Below, piece after piece: positions 10,926 to 19,808 of a stretch of DNA of 64,000 bases (position 1 is the stretch's first letter; every line of letters starts with the position of its first letter). Position numbers and translations under genes: made by a program. The notes under the pieces are model-generated. The model did no database searches and was not told the DNA's origin. It saw only the letters and a list, made by a program, of their open reading frames with translations. This DNA comes from Variovorax boronicumulans (GTDB lineage Bacteria > Pseudomonadota > Gammaproteobacteria > Burkholderiales > Burkholderiaceae_C), in the NCBI RefSeq assembly GCF_019352895.1, contig NZ_JAAAFX010000008.1, positions 1-64,000 of the forward strand, in the 5' to 3' direction.

Positions 10926-11197
10926 TTCCTTCAGTGTTCAAGAGAGCTATCGAACCGGTCGGGAGTGGTGGCGGTCCTTGACGACACGCGGCACCCTCGA
11001 GGCCCTGTTCACTCGGGCTTGCTTGGAAGGCTGGCCCGTGGGATGAATTGTGCTGCGAAAATATGGGGTAAACCCGCAGAAAACGGAACCACGGTGTTCA
11101 CGAAAACGAAACAATGGGGCATTCCCTGGCCTTCACCCAGGCCTTTGTCTCGTTTTTCACAGCGCTTCGGCCCTCCCCGGCCCCAACACGGAAGACC

Positions 11198-12136
11198 ATG
11201 GACAGCCTAGACCTACTCAAGACCTTTCGCGAGGTCGCTGCACTCGGCAGCTTCTCGGGTGCTGCCAAGCGCCTGGACATGTCCAAGGCCACGGTCAGCA
11301 AGTACGTGGCCGAGCTCGAGTCGCGCTTCGGTGTGCGCCTGCTGAACCGCTCGACGCGTTCGGTCAGCCTCACCGACGCCGGCGCCCTGCTGCTCGAGCG
11401 CAGCAAGCCGGTGATGGAGATGGTGGCGCTGACCCAGGCCGAGCTGCAGGAGCATGCGAGCCGGCCCACCGGGCGGCTGCGCATCACGGCGCCGCACGGC
11501 ATGGGCCAGGGCGACCTGCCCCTGCTGCTGGCGCAGTTCATGGGCTACTACCCCGAGGTCAGCATCAGCCTGCATCTGACCAACCGCACGGTGGACATGG
11601 CCGAGGAAGCGGTCGACCTGGCGCTGCGCTTCGGCCCGATCGAGGACGACAACCTGATCGTGCGCAAGCTGCTGCAGATGCCGCTGGTGGTCTGCGCCTC
11701 GCCGATCTACTGGAAGAAGCACGGCAAGCCCGAACATCCCGCGGAGCTGGCCACCCACGACACGCTCACGCATTCGCGCTTGGGCCCGCATCCGCAGTGG
11801 CGCTTCGAGGTCGACGGCAAGCCGCTGGACGTGCACGTGAAGAGCCGCATGGACTCGACCGAAGGGGCGCCGCTGATCGAAGTGGCGCTGCAGGGCTTCG
11901 GCGTGACCTACATGCCGGCGCTGCTGGTGCAGCCCTACCTCGACCGAGGCGAGCTGGTGCCGGTGCTGCAGGACTACGTGCGCGTCGACATGTGGCTGTC
12001 GGCGGCCTACCTGCAGCGGCGCCATAACAGCGCGGCACTGCGGGCGCTGGTCGACTTCCTGCAGACCCGCATCGGCACGCGCGCCAAGTCCGACGCCACG
12101 GCCAAGGCGAAGGCCAAGGCCGCCGCAGCGACCTGA
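11198..12136 (+). CDS. LysR-family transcriptional regulator
   Basis: The 312-residue regulator has an N-terminal winged helix-turn-helix (residues 1-60, with FSGAAKRLDMSKATVSKYVAELE) and a periplasmic-binding-like effector domain. The short lysine/alanine-rich tail (AKAKAKAAAAT) is unusual. The DNA-binding part is of the group with SKATVSKYV rather than the usual TQPAVS. The start at 11198 follows a GAAG ribosome site; an upstream frame extension lacks family character. Its target is not certain: the divergent small repeat protein is the nearest candidate, and the hydrolase-isomerase pair downstream lies on the other strand. Confidence 0.9.
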   Translation: MDSLDLLKTFREVAALGSFSGAAKRLDMSKATVSKYVAELESRFGVRLLNRSTRSVSLTDAGALLLERSKPVMEMVALTQAELQEHASRPTGRLRITAPHGMGQGDLPLLLAQFMGYYPEVSISLHLTNRTVDMAEEAVDLALRFGPIEDDNLIVRKLLQMPLVVCASPIYWKKHGKPEHPAELATHDTLTHSRLGPHPQWRFEVDGKPLDVHVKSRMDSTEGAPLIEVALQGFGVTYMPALLVQPYLDRGELVPVLQDYVRVDMWLSAAYLQRRHNSAALRALVDFLQTRIGTRAKSDATAKAKAKAAAAT

Positions 12137-12163
12137 TCGCCGGCGCGGCCCTGGCCCGGCGCG

Positions 12164-12847
12164 TCAGGCCAGGTGCTGCGCGAAGAATTTGAGCGTGCGC
12201 TCGCGTGCCACCTTGGCGGCTTCGGCGTTGTACGCGCCGCGCTGGTCGCAGTTGAAGCCGTGATGCGCCTCGTACAGGTGCACCTCGACTTCGGGATGGG
12301 CCTTCTTGAAAGCCTCGACGCTGTCGAGCGGGATCCAGTGGTCTTCGGTGGCGAAGTGTGCCAGCACCGGCACCTTGGGCTGGCGGGCGATCTCTTCGGG
12401 CGTGGTCACGCCGCCGCCGTAGTACGGCGCCGCCGCCGACAACCCGCTCACGCCTGCCGCCGCACGCCAGGTCAGCAGGCCGCCCCAGCAGTAGCCGACG
12501 ATGCCGACCTTGCCGCCGCGCGCCGCGTACTCGACGGCCGCCTGCAGGTCCTGCAGCACGCCGGGCGCTGGCAGCGCCTCGACCGCCGTCTTCAGTGCGA
12601 AGCCGGCGTTCATGTCTTCGGTGGTGTAGCCCAGTTCGACATCCGGCTTCACGCGCTGGAAGGTCGCCGGCGCGACGGCCAGGTAGCCCTCGGCCGCATA
12701 GCCGTCGGCCACCGAGCGGATGTGCGAATTGACGCCGAAGATCTCCTGCACCACGACGACCGCGCCCTTGGGCTGGCCCGCGGGCTCGGCCACGTAGGCG
12801 GGAAAGGTGAAGCCGTCTTTGGCGGTGAGATCGATGAATTGACCCAT
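12164..12847 (-). CDS. Dienelactone hydrolase family protein
   Basis: The 227-residue alpha/beta hydrolase has the cysteine nucleophile elbow GYCWGG typical of dienelactone hydrolase (carboxymethylenebutenolidase), the aspartate in EDHWIPLD and the histidine in HHGFNCD. The family opens 4-carboxymethylenebutenolides in the chlorocatechol branch of aromatic breakdown, but many members are generalists. The isomerase gene ends 46 bases upstream on the same strand, suggesting a small aromatic-degradation operon. Confidence 0.88.
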   Translation of the reverse strand: MGQFIDLTAKDGFTFPAYVAEPAGQPKGAVVVVQEIFGVNSHIRSVADGYAAEGYLAVAPATFQRVKPDVELGYTTEDMNAGFALKTAVEALPAPGVLQDLQAAVEYAARGGKVGIVGYCWGGLLTWRAAAGVSGLSAAAPYYGGGVTTPEEIARQPKVPVLAHFATEDHWIPLDSVEAFKKAHPEVEVHLYEAHHGFNCDQRGAYNAEAAKVARERTLKFFAQHLA

Positions 12848-12893
12848 GGTCGGTGCTCCTTCAAGGTTGCGAGGGGAATGTCTTGGGGCCGGC

Positions 12894-13499
12894 TCAGCCG
12901 GCTTCGTTCAATGCGCGCTCGACGAAATCGAGGCGGTCCTGGCCCCAGAAGAGTTCGCCGTCGACCACATAGGTGGGCGCGCCGAAGACCTGGGCGTCGA
13001 TGGCCTGCTGCGTGTAGTCGTCGTAGCGCTCCTGCACGGCCTGGCTCTGGGACTGCTCGACCCGCTTGGCCGGCAGGCCGCATTCGACGGCCAGCGCCTC
13101 GAGCACGGTCGGGTCGGCGATGTTGCGCTCCTGCAGCCAGACCGCGGCGAACACCGCGCTGCCGACCCGCAATGCGGTCTCGGTGCCGTCGTGCAGGTCG
13201 ATGGCGATCAGGAACTTGGCCGCGTCGTCGCCGGACACCGGGAAGAACTTGGGCTTGAGGTTGATCGGCAGGCCCAGGTGACGCGAGAAGCGCGCCATCT
13301 CGACCAGCCGATAGGCCTGGCGCTGCGGTGCGCGCTTGCCCAGCGGCAGACCGCCCGACACCGGGAACACCGCGCCGAAGTCGACCGGCCGCAGCCGGAC
13401 CGTCGCGCCGGCGGCCTGCGCCATCGCCACGAAGCGCGCATGGCCGAGGTAGGTCCAGGGACTTTGCGGGGTGAAGAAATAGTCGATCGTGCGGGGCAT
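12894..13499 (-). CDS. 2-hydroxychromene-2-carboxylate isomerase (DsbA/kappa-GST fold)
   Basis: The protein of 201 residues belongs to the thioredoxin-like DsbA family of NahD-type isomerases, which use glutathione to isomerise 2-hydroxychromene-2-carboxylate in naphthalene breakdown. The N-terminus reads DYFFTPQSPWTYLGHARF with the active-site serine, and the C-terminal VFGAPTYVVDGELFWGQDRL is the conserved GxPTFxVxGExFWGxDR block. The start at 13499 is the only one that gives this fold. No other naphthalene genes are near, so the real substrate may differ. Confidence 0.88.
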   Translation of the reverse strand: MPRTIDYFFTPQSPWTYLGHARFVAMAQAAGATVRLRPVDFGAVFPVSGGLPLGKRAPQRQAYRLVEMARFSRHLGLPINLKPKFFPVSGDDAAKFLIAIDLHDGTETALRVGSAVFAAVWLQERNIADPTVLEALAVECGLPAKRVEQSQSQAVQERYDDYTQQAIDAQVFGAPTYVVDGELFWGQDRLDFVERALNEAG

Positions 13500-13584
13500 G
13501 GCGGTCCTCGGGGTGTGTGCGGTGCTGTAATCCGGCTCGGCAGCTTTTTTAACCGAGGCACAGCTTTTGTGCAGGAGGCGGGAT

Positions 13585-14334
13585 TTGGACCAGCAAGTGC
13601 TTCTGATCACCGGCGGCGGTCGCGGCATCGGTGCCGCCACCGCCCTGCTCGCAGCCCGGCGCGGTTATGCCGTCGCCGTCAACTATGCCAGCAACTCGCT
13701 GGCGGCGGACGAGGTGGTGCGCCGCATCCGCGCCGACGGCGGCAACGCCATCGCGGTGCAGGCCGACGTGGGCGACGAGGCCCAAGTGCTGGCCATGTTC
13801 CGCAAGCTCGACGCCCGCTTCGGCCGGCTCGATGCGCTGGTCAACAACGCGGGCGTGGTCGACCGGCAGGCGCGGGTCGACGAGATGAGCGTGGCGCGGC
13901 TCGAACGCATGTTCCGCATCAACGTGATCGGCAGCTTCGTCTGCGCGCGCGAGGCCGTGCGGCGCATGAGCACGAAGCACGGCGGCAGCGGCGGTGCGAT
14001 CGTCAACGTCTCCAGCGGCGCGTCCCGGCTGGGCTCGCCCGGCCAGTACGTCGACTACGCGGCCAGCAAGGGCGCCATCGACACCTTCACCATCGGGCTG
14101 GCGAAGGAGGTGGCCGACGAAGGCATCCGCGTGAACGCGGTGCGCCCCGGCCTGATCGAGACCGAGATCCATGCGTCCGGCGGCATGCCCGAACGCGCCG
14201 CGGCGCTGGCGCCCACGGTGCCGATGAAACGCACCGGCAGCGCCGAGGAGATCGCCGGCGCGATCCTGTGGCTGCTGTCCGCCGAGGCCAGCTACACGAC
14301 CATGGCGCTGCTCGACGTGACCGGGGGACGCTGA
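13585..14334 (+). CDS. SDR-family oxidoreductase
   Basis: This 249-residue short-chain dehydrogenase has the cofactor motif TGGGRGIG near the N-terminus, NNAG at about 85-88, the catalytic serine in NVSSGAS and the YAASK motif. The arginine-rich start favours NADP(H). I chose a TTG start at 13585 because an AGGAGG ribosome site lies 6 bases upstream; a TTG further upstream would place that site inside the gene. The stop is one base from the MarC start, so the two are translationally coupled. Substrate unknown. Confidence 0.88.
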   Translation: MDQQVLLITGGGRGIGAATALLAARRGYAVAVNYASNSLAADEVVRRIRADGGNAIAVQADVGDEAQVLAMFRKLDARFGRLDALVNNAGVVDRQARVDEMSVARLERMFRINVIGSFVCAREAVRRMSTKHGGSGGAIVNVSSGASRLGSPGQYVDYAASKGAIDTFTIGLAKEVADEGIRVNAVRPGLIETEIHASGGMPERAAALAPTVPMKRTGSAEEIAGAILWLLSAEASYTTMALLDVTGGR

Positions 14335-14335
14335 G

Positions 14336-14995
14336 ATGGCCAGCCCCACCATGGACCTGATCAAGCCGCTGATCACGCTGCTGGCGATCGTCAACCCGCT
14401 GGCGATCGTGCCCTTCTTCATCCACTACACGCAGGGCTACTCCGAAGGCCAGCGCCGCCGCACGGCCTGGGTCGCGGCCTTCAGTGCCTTCCTGGTGATC
14501 GCCGCCAGCGCGCTGGTCGGACTGCAGCTGCTGGGCTTCTTCAACATCTCGATCGCCAGCTTCCAGGTCGGCGGCGGCATGCTGCTGCTGATCAGCTCGC
14601 TCAACATGCTGAACGCGCAGCCGGCGGAATCGAAAACCAACGAGGAGGAGATCCGCGCCACCGAGGTCAAGGCCTCGCTGGGGGCGTCGATCGCCGTGGT
14701 GCCGCTGACCATCCCGCTGCTGACCGGCCCGGCCACCATGTCGACCATGGTGATCTATGCCGAGAAGACGCAGCACATCTGGGAACTGGCCGTGCTCGTG
14801 GGCTACGGCGTGGTGATCGGGTTGGCGACCGGCATCGCCTTCTCGCTGGCCGAGCCGATCGCGCGCGCGCTGGGCAAGACCGGCATCAACGTGATGACGC
14901 GGCTCATGGGCCTGATCCTCGCCGCGCTGGCCGTGGAAGTCATGGCCGATGGCCTGGGCAAGCTGTTCCCGGTGCTGGGACGCGGCGCGCTTTGA
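14336..14995 (+). CDS. MarC-family inner membrane protein
   Basis: The 219-residue protein has six predicted membrane helices and matches the MarC/YchE family (IVNPLAIVPFF in the first helix; PLTIPLLTGPATMSTMV in the middle). The family was once thought to confer multiple antibiotic resistance, but this was not borne out and the function is unknown. The ATG lies one base after the SDR stop. Confidence 0.9.
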   Translation: MASPTMDLIKPLITLLAIVNPLAIVPFFIHYTQGYSEGQRRRTAWVAAFSAFLVIAASALVGLQLLGFFNISIASFQVGGGMLLLISSLNMLNAQPAESKTNEEEIRATEVKASLGASIAVVPLTIPLLTGPATMSTMVIYAEKTQHIWELAVLVGYGVVIGLATGIAFSLAEPIARALGKTGINVMTRLMGLILAALAVEVMADGLGKLFPVLGRGAL

Positions 14996-15007
14996 AGCAG
15001 GGGCGCG

Positions 15008-15676
15008 TCAGCGCGCCTGATCGACCCAGGCCACCACCTCCGCGATGGCGGCGTCGCTGGCCGCGGTGAGCGCCTTCACGCCGCCCGGCGCATCGGCGCT
15101 GGGCGCCGGACGCTGCACCACGAAGCTGCGCTGCGCCAGCACGCTGTCGCCGCCGGCCGCGCTCTGGATCAGCGTGGCGCGCAGCCGCACCAGGCCGACG
15201 CTCTGCGTCGGCGATTCGAAGTAGTGGCTGAACTCGTCGAGCGAGATGCGCAAGGTGCGCGGCACGCGTCCCGCGCTGCGGGCCATGGTCGCGCTCTCTT
15301 CTCGGTTGAGCACCGTGCGCTGCACGGCCAGCGCATCGCGCAGCCGCTGGTAGATCAGCTGGTTGGGCGCCATGCTCCAGCGCGATTGGCCATAGGGCCG
15401 CAGCTCGTTGGCATCGGCGTAGGCCAGGCGGTAGAGGATCTGCGGGCTTTCGAGCCGCGCCCCGGCATCGATCTCGGCCAGCGCCAGCGTCGGCAGGCGG
15501 GCCGCATCGGCCGGCGCCGCGGGCAGCGACAGCACCGGGCCGAAGTCGTAGAGCATGGCGCGCGCCGGCCGATCGGGCAGCGCACCGCAGCCGGCCAGCA
15601 GGGCCGCGAGCAGCAACGCGCCGGCGCGCCGGCCGCTGGGGAGGAAAGATGCGTGGTTCATGGTCATCGCCTTCAT
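15008..15676 (-). CDS. ABC-type transport auxiliary lipoprotein (PqiC/DUF330 type)
   Basis: This predicted outer-membrane lipoprotein (222 residues) has a lipobox LLAGC at about residues 27-31, so the cysteine is lipidated. The rest fits the auxiliary lipoprotein family that accompanies MCE transporters such as PqiABC. It is the last gene of the Mla-type operon; its ATG overlaps the stop of the MCE gene (TGATG), which also decides the start. It is probably the outer-membrane end of a lipid path between the two membranes. Confidence 0.85.
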   Translation of the reverse strand: MKAMTMNHASFLPSGRRAGALLLAALLAGCGALPDRPARAMLYDFGPVLSLPAAPADAARLPTLALAEIDAGARLESPQILYRLAYADANELRPYGQSRWSMAPNQLIYQRLRDALAVQRTVLNREESATMARSAGRVPRTLRISLDEFSHYFESPTQSVGLVRLRATLIQSAAGGDSVLAQRSFVVQRPAPSADAPGGVKALTAASDAAIAEVVAWVDQAR

Positions 15677-16656
15677 CAGGGACGTGCGGCGGCAGGCGCC
15701 GAGAAGCCCGGCTCGCCCGGGCCGGCGGCCGTGCCGCCGTTGCCGAACAGCAGCGACTGCGGGTTGTCGTTGATGCCGTCGGCCGCGCGGCCGAGGCGAC
15801 GCACCGCGTGCGAGGTGTCGTCGGCCACGCGGTTCAGGCGTGGCAGCGTCGCGCCGTTGAAGCTGTCGACGGCCTGCGACAGCGCCTTGGTGCCGTCGCC
15901 CAGCCGGTCGATCGGGCCGTCGGGCGCGTTGAGCCGGGTGGCGGTCGCATTGAGGTTGTTCGCCACGCGCGAGATGTCGCCGGCCGCGGTCTTGACGGTG
16001 CCCATGGCGTCGCGCGTGCGGTCGATCAGCGGCGGCAGCGCCTGCAGCGCCGGGTTGAGCCCGGTCTTGACCGTGCTGTCGATCTGGCGCGTGAGCTGGT
16101 TGGCGCTGGCCGCGGCCTGCGCGATGTTCTCCAGCGCGTCGGCGATGCGCTTCTGGTTGGTGTCGCCGAGCAGCGTGTTGGCGCGCTTCGTGACCTCTTC
16201 CACCTGGTTGAGGATGGCCTCGCCGCGGTCCTGCAGCTGCGCCAGCACCGAGGGCTTGAGCGGGATGCGCGGCGGATTGTCGTCGTCGGGCGCCAGCACC
16301 ACCTGCGACTCGCCCTTGTCGTCGATCGCGAGGAAGGCCAGGCCGGTCACGCCCTGGTAGCTCAGCGTCGCGAAGCTCGAGGTGGTGAGCGGCACGCGCT
16401 CGTCGACCGCGATGCGCAGCCGCACGTTGCCCTTGACCTTGGGGTCGAAATCGATCGCCGTGACCTTGCCGACCGCGATGCCGCGGTAGCGCACCATGGC
16501 CTGCGGCTGCAGGCCGCTGACCGCGTCGCGCGTGGAGAGCTCGTAGGTGTGGCGCACGGTGTTGTCGCGCGTGAGCCAGACCACCAGCGCCACCAGCACG
16601 GCGACCAGGCCGAGCACGAAGGCGCCGGCGGCGAGGGCATGGGACTTGTTTTCCAT
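15676..16656 (-). CDS. MlaD-family MCE protein
   Basis: The 326-residue protein has one N-terminal membrane helix (about 9-29) and one MCE domain (about 35-120, with RYRGIAVGKVTAIDF), then a long, mostly helical C-terminal half (about 150-300). MCE rings carry phospholipids across the periplasm. Canonical MlaD is about 180 residues, so this is the longer class whose helices can form a needle. The start at 16656 gives MENKSHALAAGAF; upstream codons would run into the ATPase gene. It is co-transcribed with the ATPase and permease genes. Confidence 0.88.
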   Translation of the reverse strand: MENKSHALAAGAFVLGLVAVLVALVVWLTRDNTVRHTYELSTRDAVSGLQPQAMVRYRGIAVGKVTAIDFDPKVKGNVRLRIAVDERVPLTTSSFATLSYQGVTGLAFLAIDDKGESQVVLAPDDDNPPRIPLKPSVLAQLQDRGEAILNQVEEVTKRANTLLGDTNQKRIADALENIAQAAASANQLTRQIDSTVKTGLNPALQALPPLIDRTRDAMGTVKTAAGDISRVANNLNATATRLNAPDGPIDRLGDGTKALSQAVDSFNGATLPRLNRVADDTSHAVRRLGRAADGINDNPQSLLFGNGGTAAGPGEPGFSAPAAARP

Positions 16657-16660
16657 GGTC

Positions 16661-17488
16661 TTATCTTTCCGGATCGGCGGCGGCGGCGACGGCCGGCACG
16701 TCATGCAGGGCTTCCATCGCGCGCAGGCCGCGCCCGCCGAGGAAGTAGTTGCGGATGAAGGGATGCTCGCAGGCGATCACTTCGCGCGGCAGGCCCGAGA
16801 CGATCACGTGCTGATCGGCCAGCACCGCGATGCGGGTGCTCAGGTCGAACAGTGTGTCGAGGTCGTGCGTGACCATCACCACCGTGAGCCCGAGCTCGCG
16901 GTGCAGGCTGCGCAGCAGGTCGCAGAAACCGTCGGCGCTCTCGGGGTCGAGGCCGGCCGTGGGCTCGTCGAGCAGCAGCAGCGGCGGGTCCATGATCAGC
17001 GCGCGCGCCAGCGCCACGCGCTTGATCATGCCGCCCGACAGGGCCGAAGGGCTCTTGTTCGCCTGCTGCGGATCGAGGCCGACCATCTGCAGCTTCACCA
17101 GCGCCGCATCGCGGATCAGGTCGTCGGGCAGCAGCTTGAGTTCGCGCAGCGGCAACGCGATGTTGTCCAGCACGCTGAAGGCCGAGAACAGCGCGCCGTG
17201 CTGGAACAGCATGCCGACCTTGGCCGCACCCTTGGCGCCGAGCTGGCCCGGGTGCTGGCCCAGCACCGTGACCTCGCCGCGCGACGGATGCTCGAGCCCC
17301 AGGATCTGGCGCAGCAGCACCGTCTTGCCGGTGCCCGAACCGCCGACCAGCGACAGCACCTCGCCGCGCCGGATCGTCAGGTCGAGGTCGCGGTGCACCA
17401 CCTGCTCGCCGCCGGCCGACGGGAAGCTCGTCCAGAGCTGGCGGATCTCGACCACCACGGGCGCATCGGCGGCGGGTGCATCGATCAT
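16661..17488 (-). CDS. MlaF-like ABC transporter ATP-binding protein
   Basis: This 275-residue ATPase powers the MCE lipid transporter. Visible motifs are the Walker A GGSGTGKT, Q-loop LFQHGALFS, signature LSGGM, Walker B LLLLDEP and the switch histidine in VTHD. LFQxGALF and LSGGMxKRV are typical of the MlaF family. The ATG overlaps the permease stop by four bases (ATGA), so translation is coupled; the MCE gene starts 4 bases after its stop. Confidence 0.92.
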   Translation of the reverse strand: MIDAPAADAPVVVEIRQLWTSFPSAGGEQVVHRDLDLTIRRGEVLSLVGGSGTGKTVLLRQILGLEHPSRGEVTVLGQHPGQLGAKGAAKVGMLFQHGALFSAFSVLDNIALPLRELKLLPDDLIRDAALVKLQMVGLDPQQANKSPSALSGGMIKRVALARALIMDPPLLLLDEPTAGLDPESADGFCDLLRSLHRELGLTVVMVTHDLDTLFDLSTRIAVLADQHVIVSGLPREVIACEHPFIRNYFLGGRGLRAMEALHDVPAVAAAADPER

Positions 17489-18705
17489 CGGAAGCCCACG
17501 CCCTTGAACAGCACCGCGAACAGCGCATCGACCAGGATCACCACGGTGATCGAGGTCACGACCGACGAGGTGGTGCCGCGGCCCAGGCTCTCGGTGTTGG
17601 GCTTGACCTTCATGCCGAAGTAGCAGGCCACCAGTGCGATCAGGATGCCGAACACCGCCGACTTGCCCAGCGCGAGCCACAGGTTCGACAGCGGCACCGC
17701 GCGCGGCAGCGCCTGCATGAAATAGGCCGGCGACAGGTCGAGCGCGAGGTCGGCCGCGATCATGCCGCCGAACAATGCCGCCATCGAGGTCCACATGCTG
17801 ATCAGCGGCATCGCGATGGCCAGCGCCAGCACGCGCGGCATCACCAGCCGGAAGCCGGGCGGAATGCCCATGACGCGCATCGCGTCGAGCTCCTCGGTCA
17901 CGCGCATCACGCCGATCTGCGCGGTGATGGCCGAGCCCGAGCGGCCCGCCACCAGCACCGCGGCCAGCACCGGCCCGAGCTCGCGGATCAGCGAGAGGCC
18001 CAGGATGTTGACCATGAAGGTCTCGGCGCCGTAGTTGCGCAGCTGGTTCGAGGTCAGGTAGGCCAGCACCACGCCGATCAGCAGGCCGACCAGCGCGGTG
18101 ATCGGCAGCGCCGTGGTGCCGAACTGGTAGAGCTGGCCCGAGAGATCGCGCCAGGGGCCGCGGTGCGGCGCGCGGATCAGTGTGCCGATGTCGAGCACCA
18201 GCTGGCCGATCATCTGCAGGAAGTCGCGCGCCACCGCCAGCCCGCGCGGGCCGTTGTGCGCGAAGGACTTGAAGCGGTCCGCCCATGTGGGCGAGGCTTC
18301 GGTCGGCAGGCTGCAGGTGAAGCGCGCGACATGCTCGAGCACCGCCTTGTGCTGCGGATCGAGCTCCAGCCGCTGCGGCCAGGCGCCTCCCCAATGCTTC
18401 CAGAGCACCTGCGCGCCGATGTGGTCGAGCTGTTCGATCGGGCGCAGGTCCCAGGCCAGATCGGTCTTCTTCGGCGCGTCGCGCAGGCTCTGCGCGAGCG
18501 CGTTCCAGTCATCGCGCGACGAAAAGGCCAGCGCGGTCCATCGGCCCTGCGCCACGACCGCATCGGCACCGTCGGCCACGAGACGCGGCGACGCGTGCAC
18601 CACCCCGCTCGGCGCAGCGGCGACGGGGGTGGGCGCGGTGTGCGGCGCGGAAGGTGGCATGGGCGCGATCTGTTCCGGAAAGGCTCTTTGTGACGGCCGC
18701 ATCAT
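17485..18705 (-). CDS. MlaE-family lipid ABC transporter permease with N-terminal STAS-like domain
   Basis: The protein (406 residues) has an N-terminal soluble part (about 30-125, with LAWDLRPIEQLDHIGAQVLW) resembling a STAS domain, fused to the MlaE permease (about 150-406, five helices). The permease block ELGPVLAAVLVAGRSGSAITAQIG is diagnostic. In the E. coli Mla system STAS is a separate protein, MlaB; here it is fused, and no separate mlaB gene exists. This is the first gene of the permease-ATPase-MCE-lipoprotein operon. Confidence 0.9.
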   Translation of the reverse strand: MMRPSQRAFPEQIAPMPPSAPHTAPTPVAAAPSGVVHASPRLVADGADAVVAQGRWTALAFSSRDDWNALAQSLRDAPKKTDLAWDLRPIEQLDHIGAQVLWKHWGGAWPQRLELDPQHKAVLEHVARFTCSLPTEASPTWADRFKSFAHNGPRGLAVARDFLQMIGQLVLDIGTLIRAPHRGPWRDLSGQLYQFGTTALPITALVGLLIGVVLAYLTSNQLRNYGAETFMVNILGLSLIRELGPVLAAVLVAGRSGSAITAQIGVMRVTEELDAMRVMGIPPGFRLVMPRVLALAIAMPLISMWTSMAALFGGMIAADLALDLSPAYFMQALPRAVPLSNLWLALGKSAVFGILIALVACYFGMKVKPNTESLGRGTTSSVVTSITVVILVDALFAVLFKGVGFR

Positions 18706-18740
18706 CCTAACCGCAGGGGGTGTCGAAACGACCCGCCCAC

Positions 18741-19685
18741 TCAGCGCGCGTCCGCCGAGAAACCCTCGGCCAGTTCATCCCGCAACCAGCTGACGAAGGC
18801 CGTCACCGCGCGCGGCACGTGCGTGGCATAGGGCCGGATCGCATAGAGCCGGTCGCCGAAGGCGCCGACCGGCTGCCATTTGGGCAGCACCTCGACCAGC
18901 TTGCCCGCCTGCAGCGCGGCCTGCGCGCTGAAGTCGGGCAGCAGCGCGATGCCCAGGCCGGCGATCGCGGCGTCGCGCAGCGCCTCGCTGTTGTTGGCGG
19001 CCAGCGGCCCTGACACCGGCACCGTGACGCGCGGCGCGGCCGAGGGTTTGCGTGTCTCGAAATGCCAGGCCGGCGTGTCCTGCGCGCGCGGGTAGTGCAG
19101 GCAGTCGTGCGCGCCCAGGTCGGCCGGCGCCTCGGGCAGGCCGCGCCGGCGCAGGTAGGCGCGGCTGGCCACCAGCACCGAACGGGTTTCGCAGAGCGTC
19201 CACGCCACGTGGGTGTCGGGCGGCGCGGCGGTGTGACGGACCGCCAGGTCGAAGCCCTCCATCGCCAGCGAGCTGAGCCGGTCCGACAGCTCGAGCTCGA
19301 TGCGCACCTCGGGCTGCGCGCGCAGGAAGTCGGCCAGCCGCGGCACCAGCTGCTGGCGCGCGAAGGCCACCGGCGCCGTCACGCGCACCCGGCCACGCGG
19401 CACGCCCGCCAGGTCGCGCACGCCGGAAAAACTGTGGGCGATCTGCTCGAAGGGCGCGCGCATGTCCTCGACCAGCCGCTGCCCGGCCTCGGTGAGCCGC
19501 ACGCTGCGCGTGGTGCGCTGCACCAGGGGCACGCCGGCCGCGCGCTCGAGCTCGGCGATGCGCTGGCTCATCGCCGCCTTGCTCACGCCCAGGCGCTGCG
19601 CGGCGGCGGTGAAGCTGCCCTGCTGGCTCAGCACCGTGAGCCAGTGCAGGTGGGTCCAGAGCGACTCGATCTTTTGGTCTTCCAT
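18741..19685 (-). CDS. LysR-family regulator, divergent from mmsA
   Basis: The protein has 314 residues, with the winged helix in the first 60 (SFTAAAQRLGVSKAAMSQRIAELE) and an effector domain after it. I place the start at 19685 (MEDQKIES); a longer frame is open, but it would pass through a 22-base palindrome that looks like this regulator's own operator. LysR regulators usually control the divergent gene, here the semialdehyde dehydrogenase mmsA 123 bases away. Confidence 0.9.
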   Translation of the reverse strand: MEDQKIESLWTHLHWLTVLSQQGSFTAAAQRLGVSKAAMSQRIAELERAAGVPLVQRTTRSVRLTEAGQRLVEDMRAPFEQIAHSFSGVRDLAGVPRGRVRVTAPVAFARQQLVPRLADFLRAQPEVRIELELSDRLSSLAMEGFDLAVRHTAAPPDTHVAWTLCETRSVLVASRAYLRRRGLPEAPADLGAHDCLHYPRAQDTPAWHFETRKPSAAPRVTVPVSGPLAANNSEALRDAAIAGLGIALLPDFSAQAALQAGKLVEVLPKWQPVGAFGDRLYAIRPYATHVPRAVTAFVSWLRDELAEGFSADAR

Positions 19686-19691
19686 CCCTGC

Positions 19692-19713
19692 ATTGTTCAC
19701 CAATGCGAACAAT
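19692..19713. promoter_or_regulatory. Putative LysR operator in the LysR-mmsA gap
   Basis: ATTGTTC and GAACAAT are perfect 7-base inverted arms around an 8-base spacer. The element contains the T-N11-A pattern expected for LysR binding and lies 7 bases upstream of the regulator's start, fitting autoregulation and control of mmsA. Confidence 0.6.
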
Positions 19714-19808
19714 CAATTCAGTTTTCACGCCTAGGCGCGCCCCGACCCGCTGCCTAAACTGCGGCCATCGTCCCTCCCCGGACACCCACATTCAGCGAAA
19801 GACCGCCC

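Noticed and set aside
16661-18394. A 577-codon minus-strand frame joining the ATPase to upstream sequence
   Set aside because: Only the last 275 codons are the ATPase; the upstream part is the permease gene read out of frame. The ATGA overlap at 17485-17488 marks the true start.
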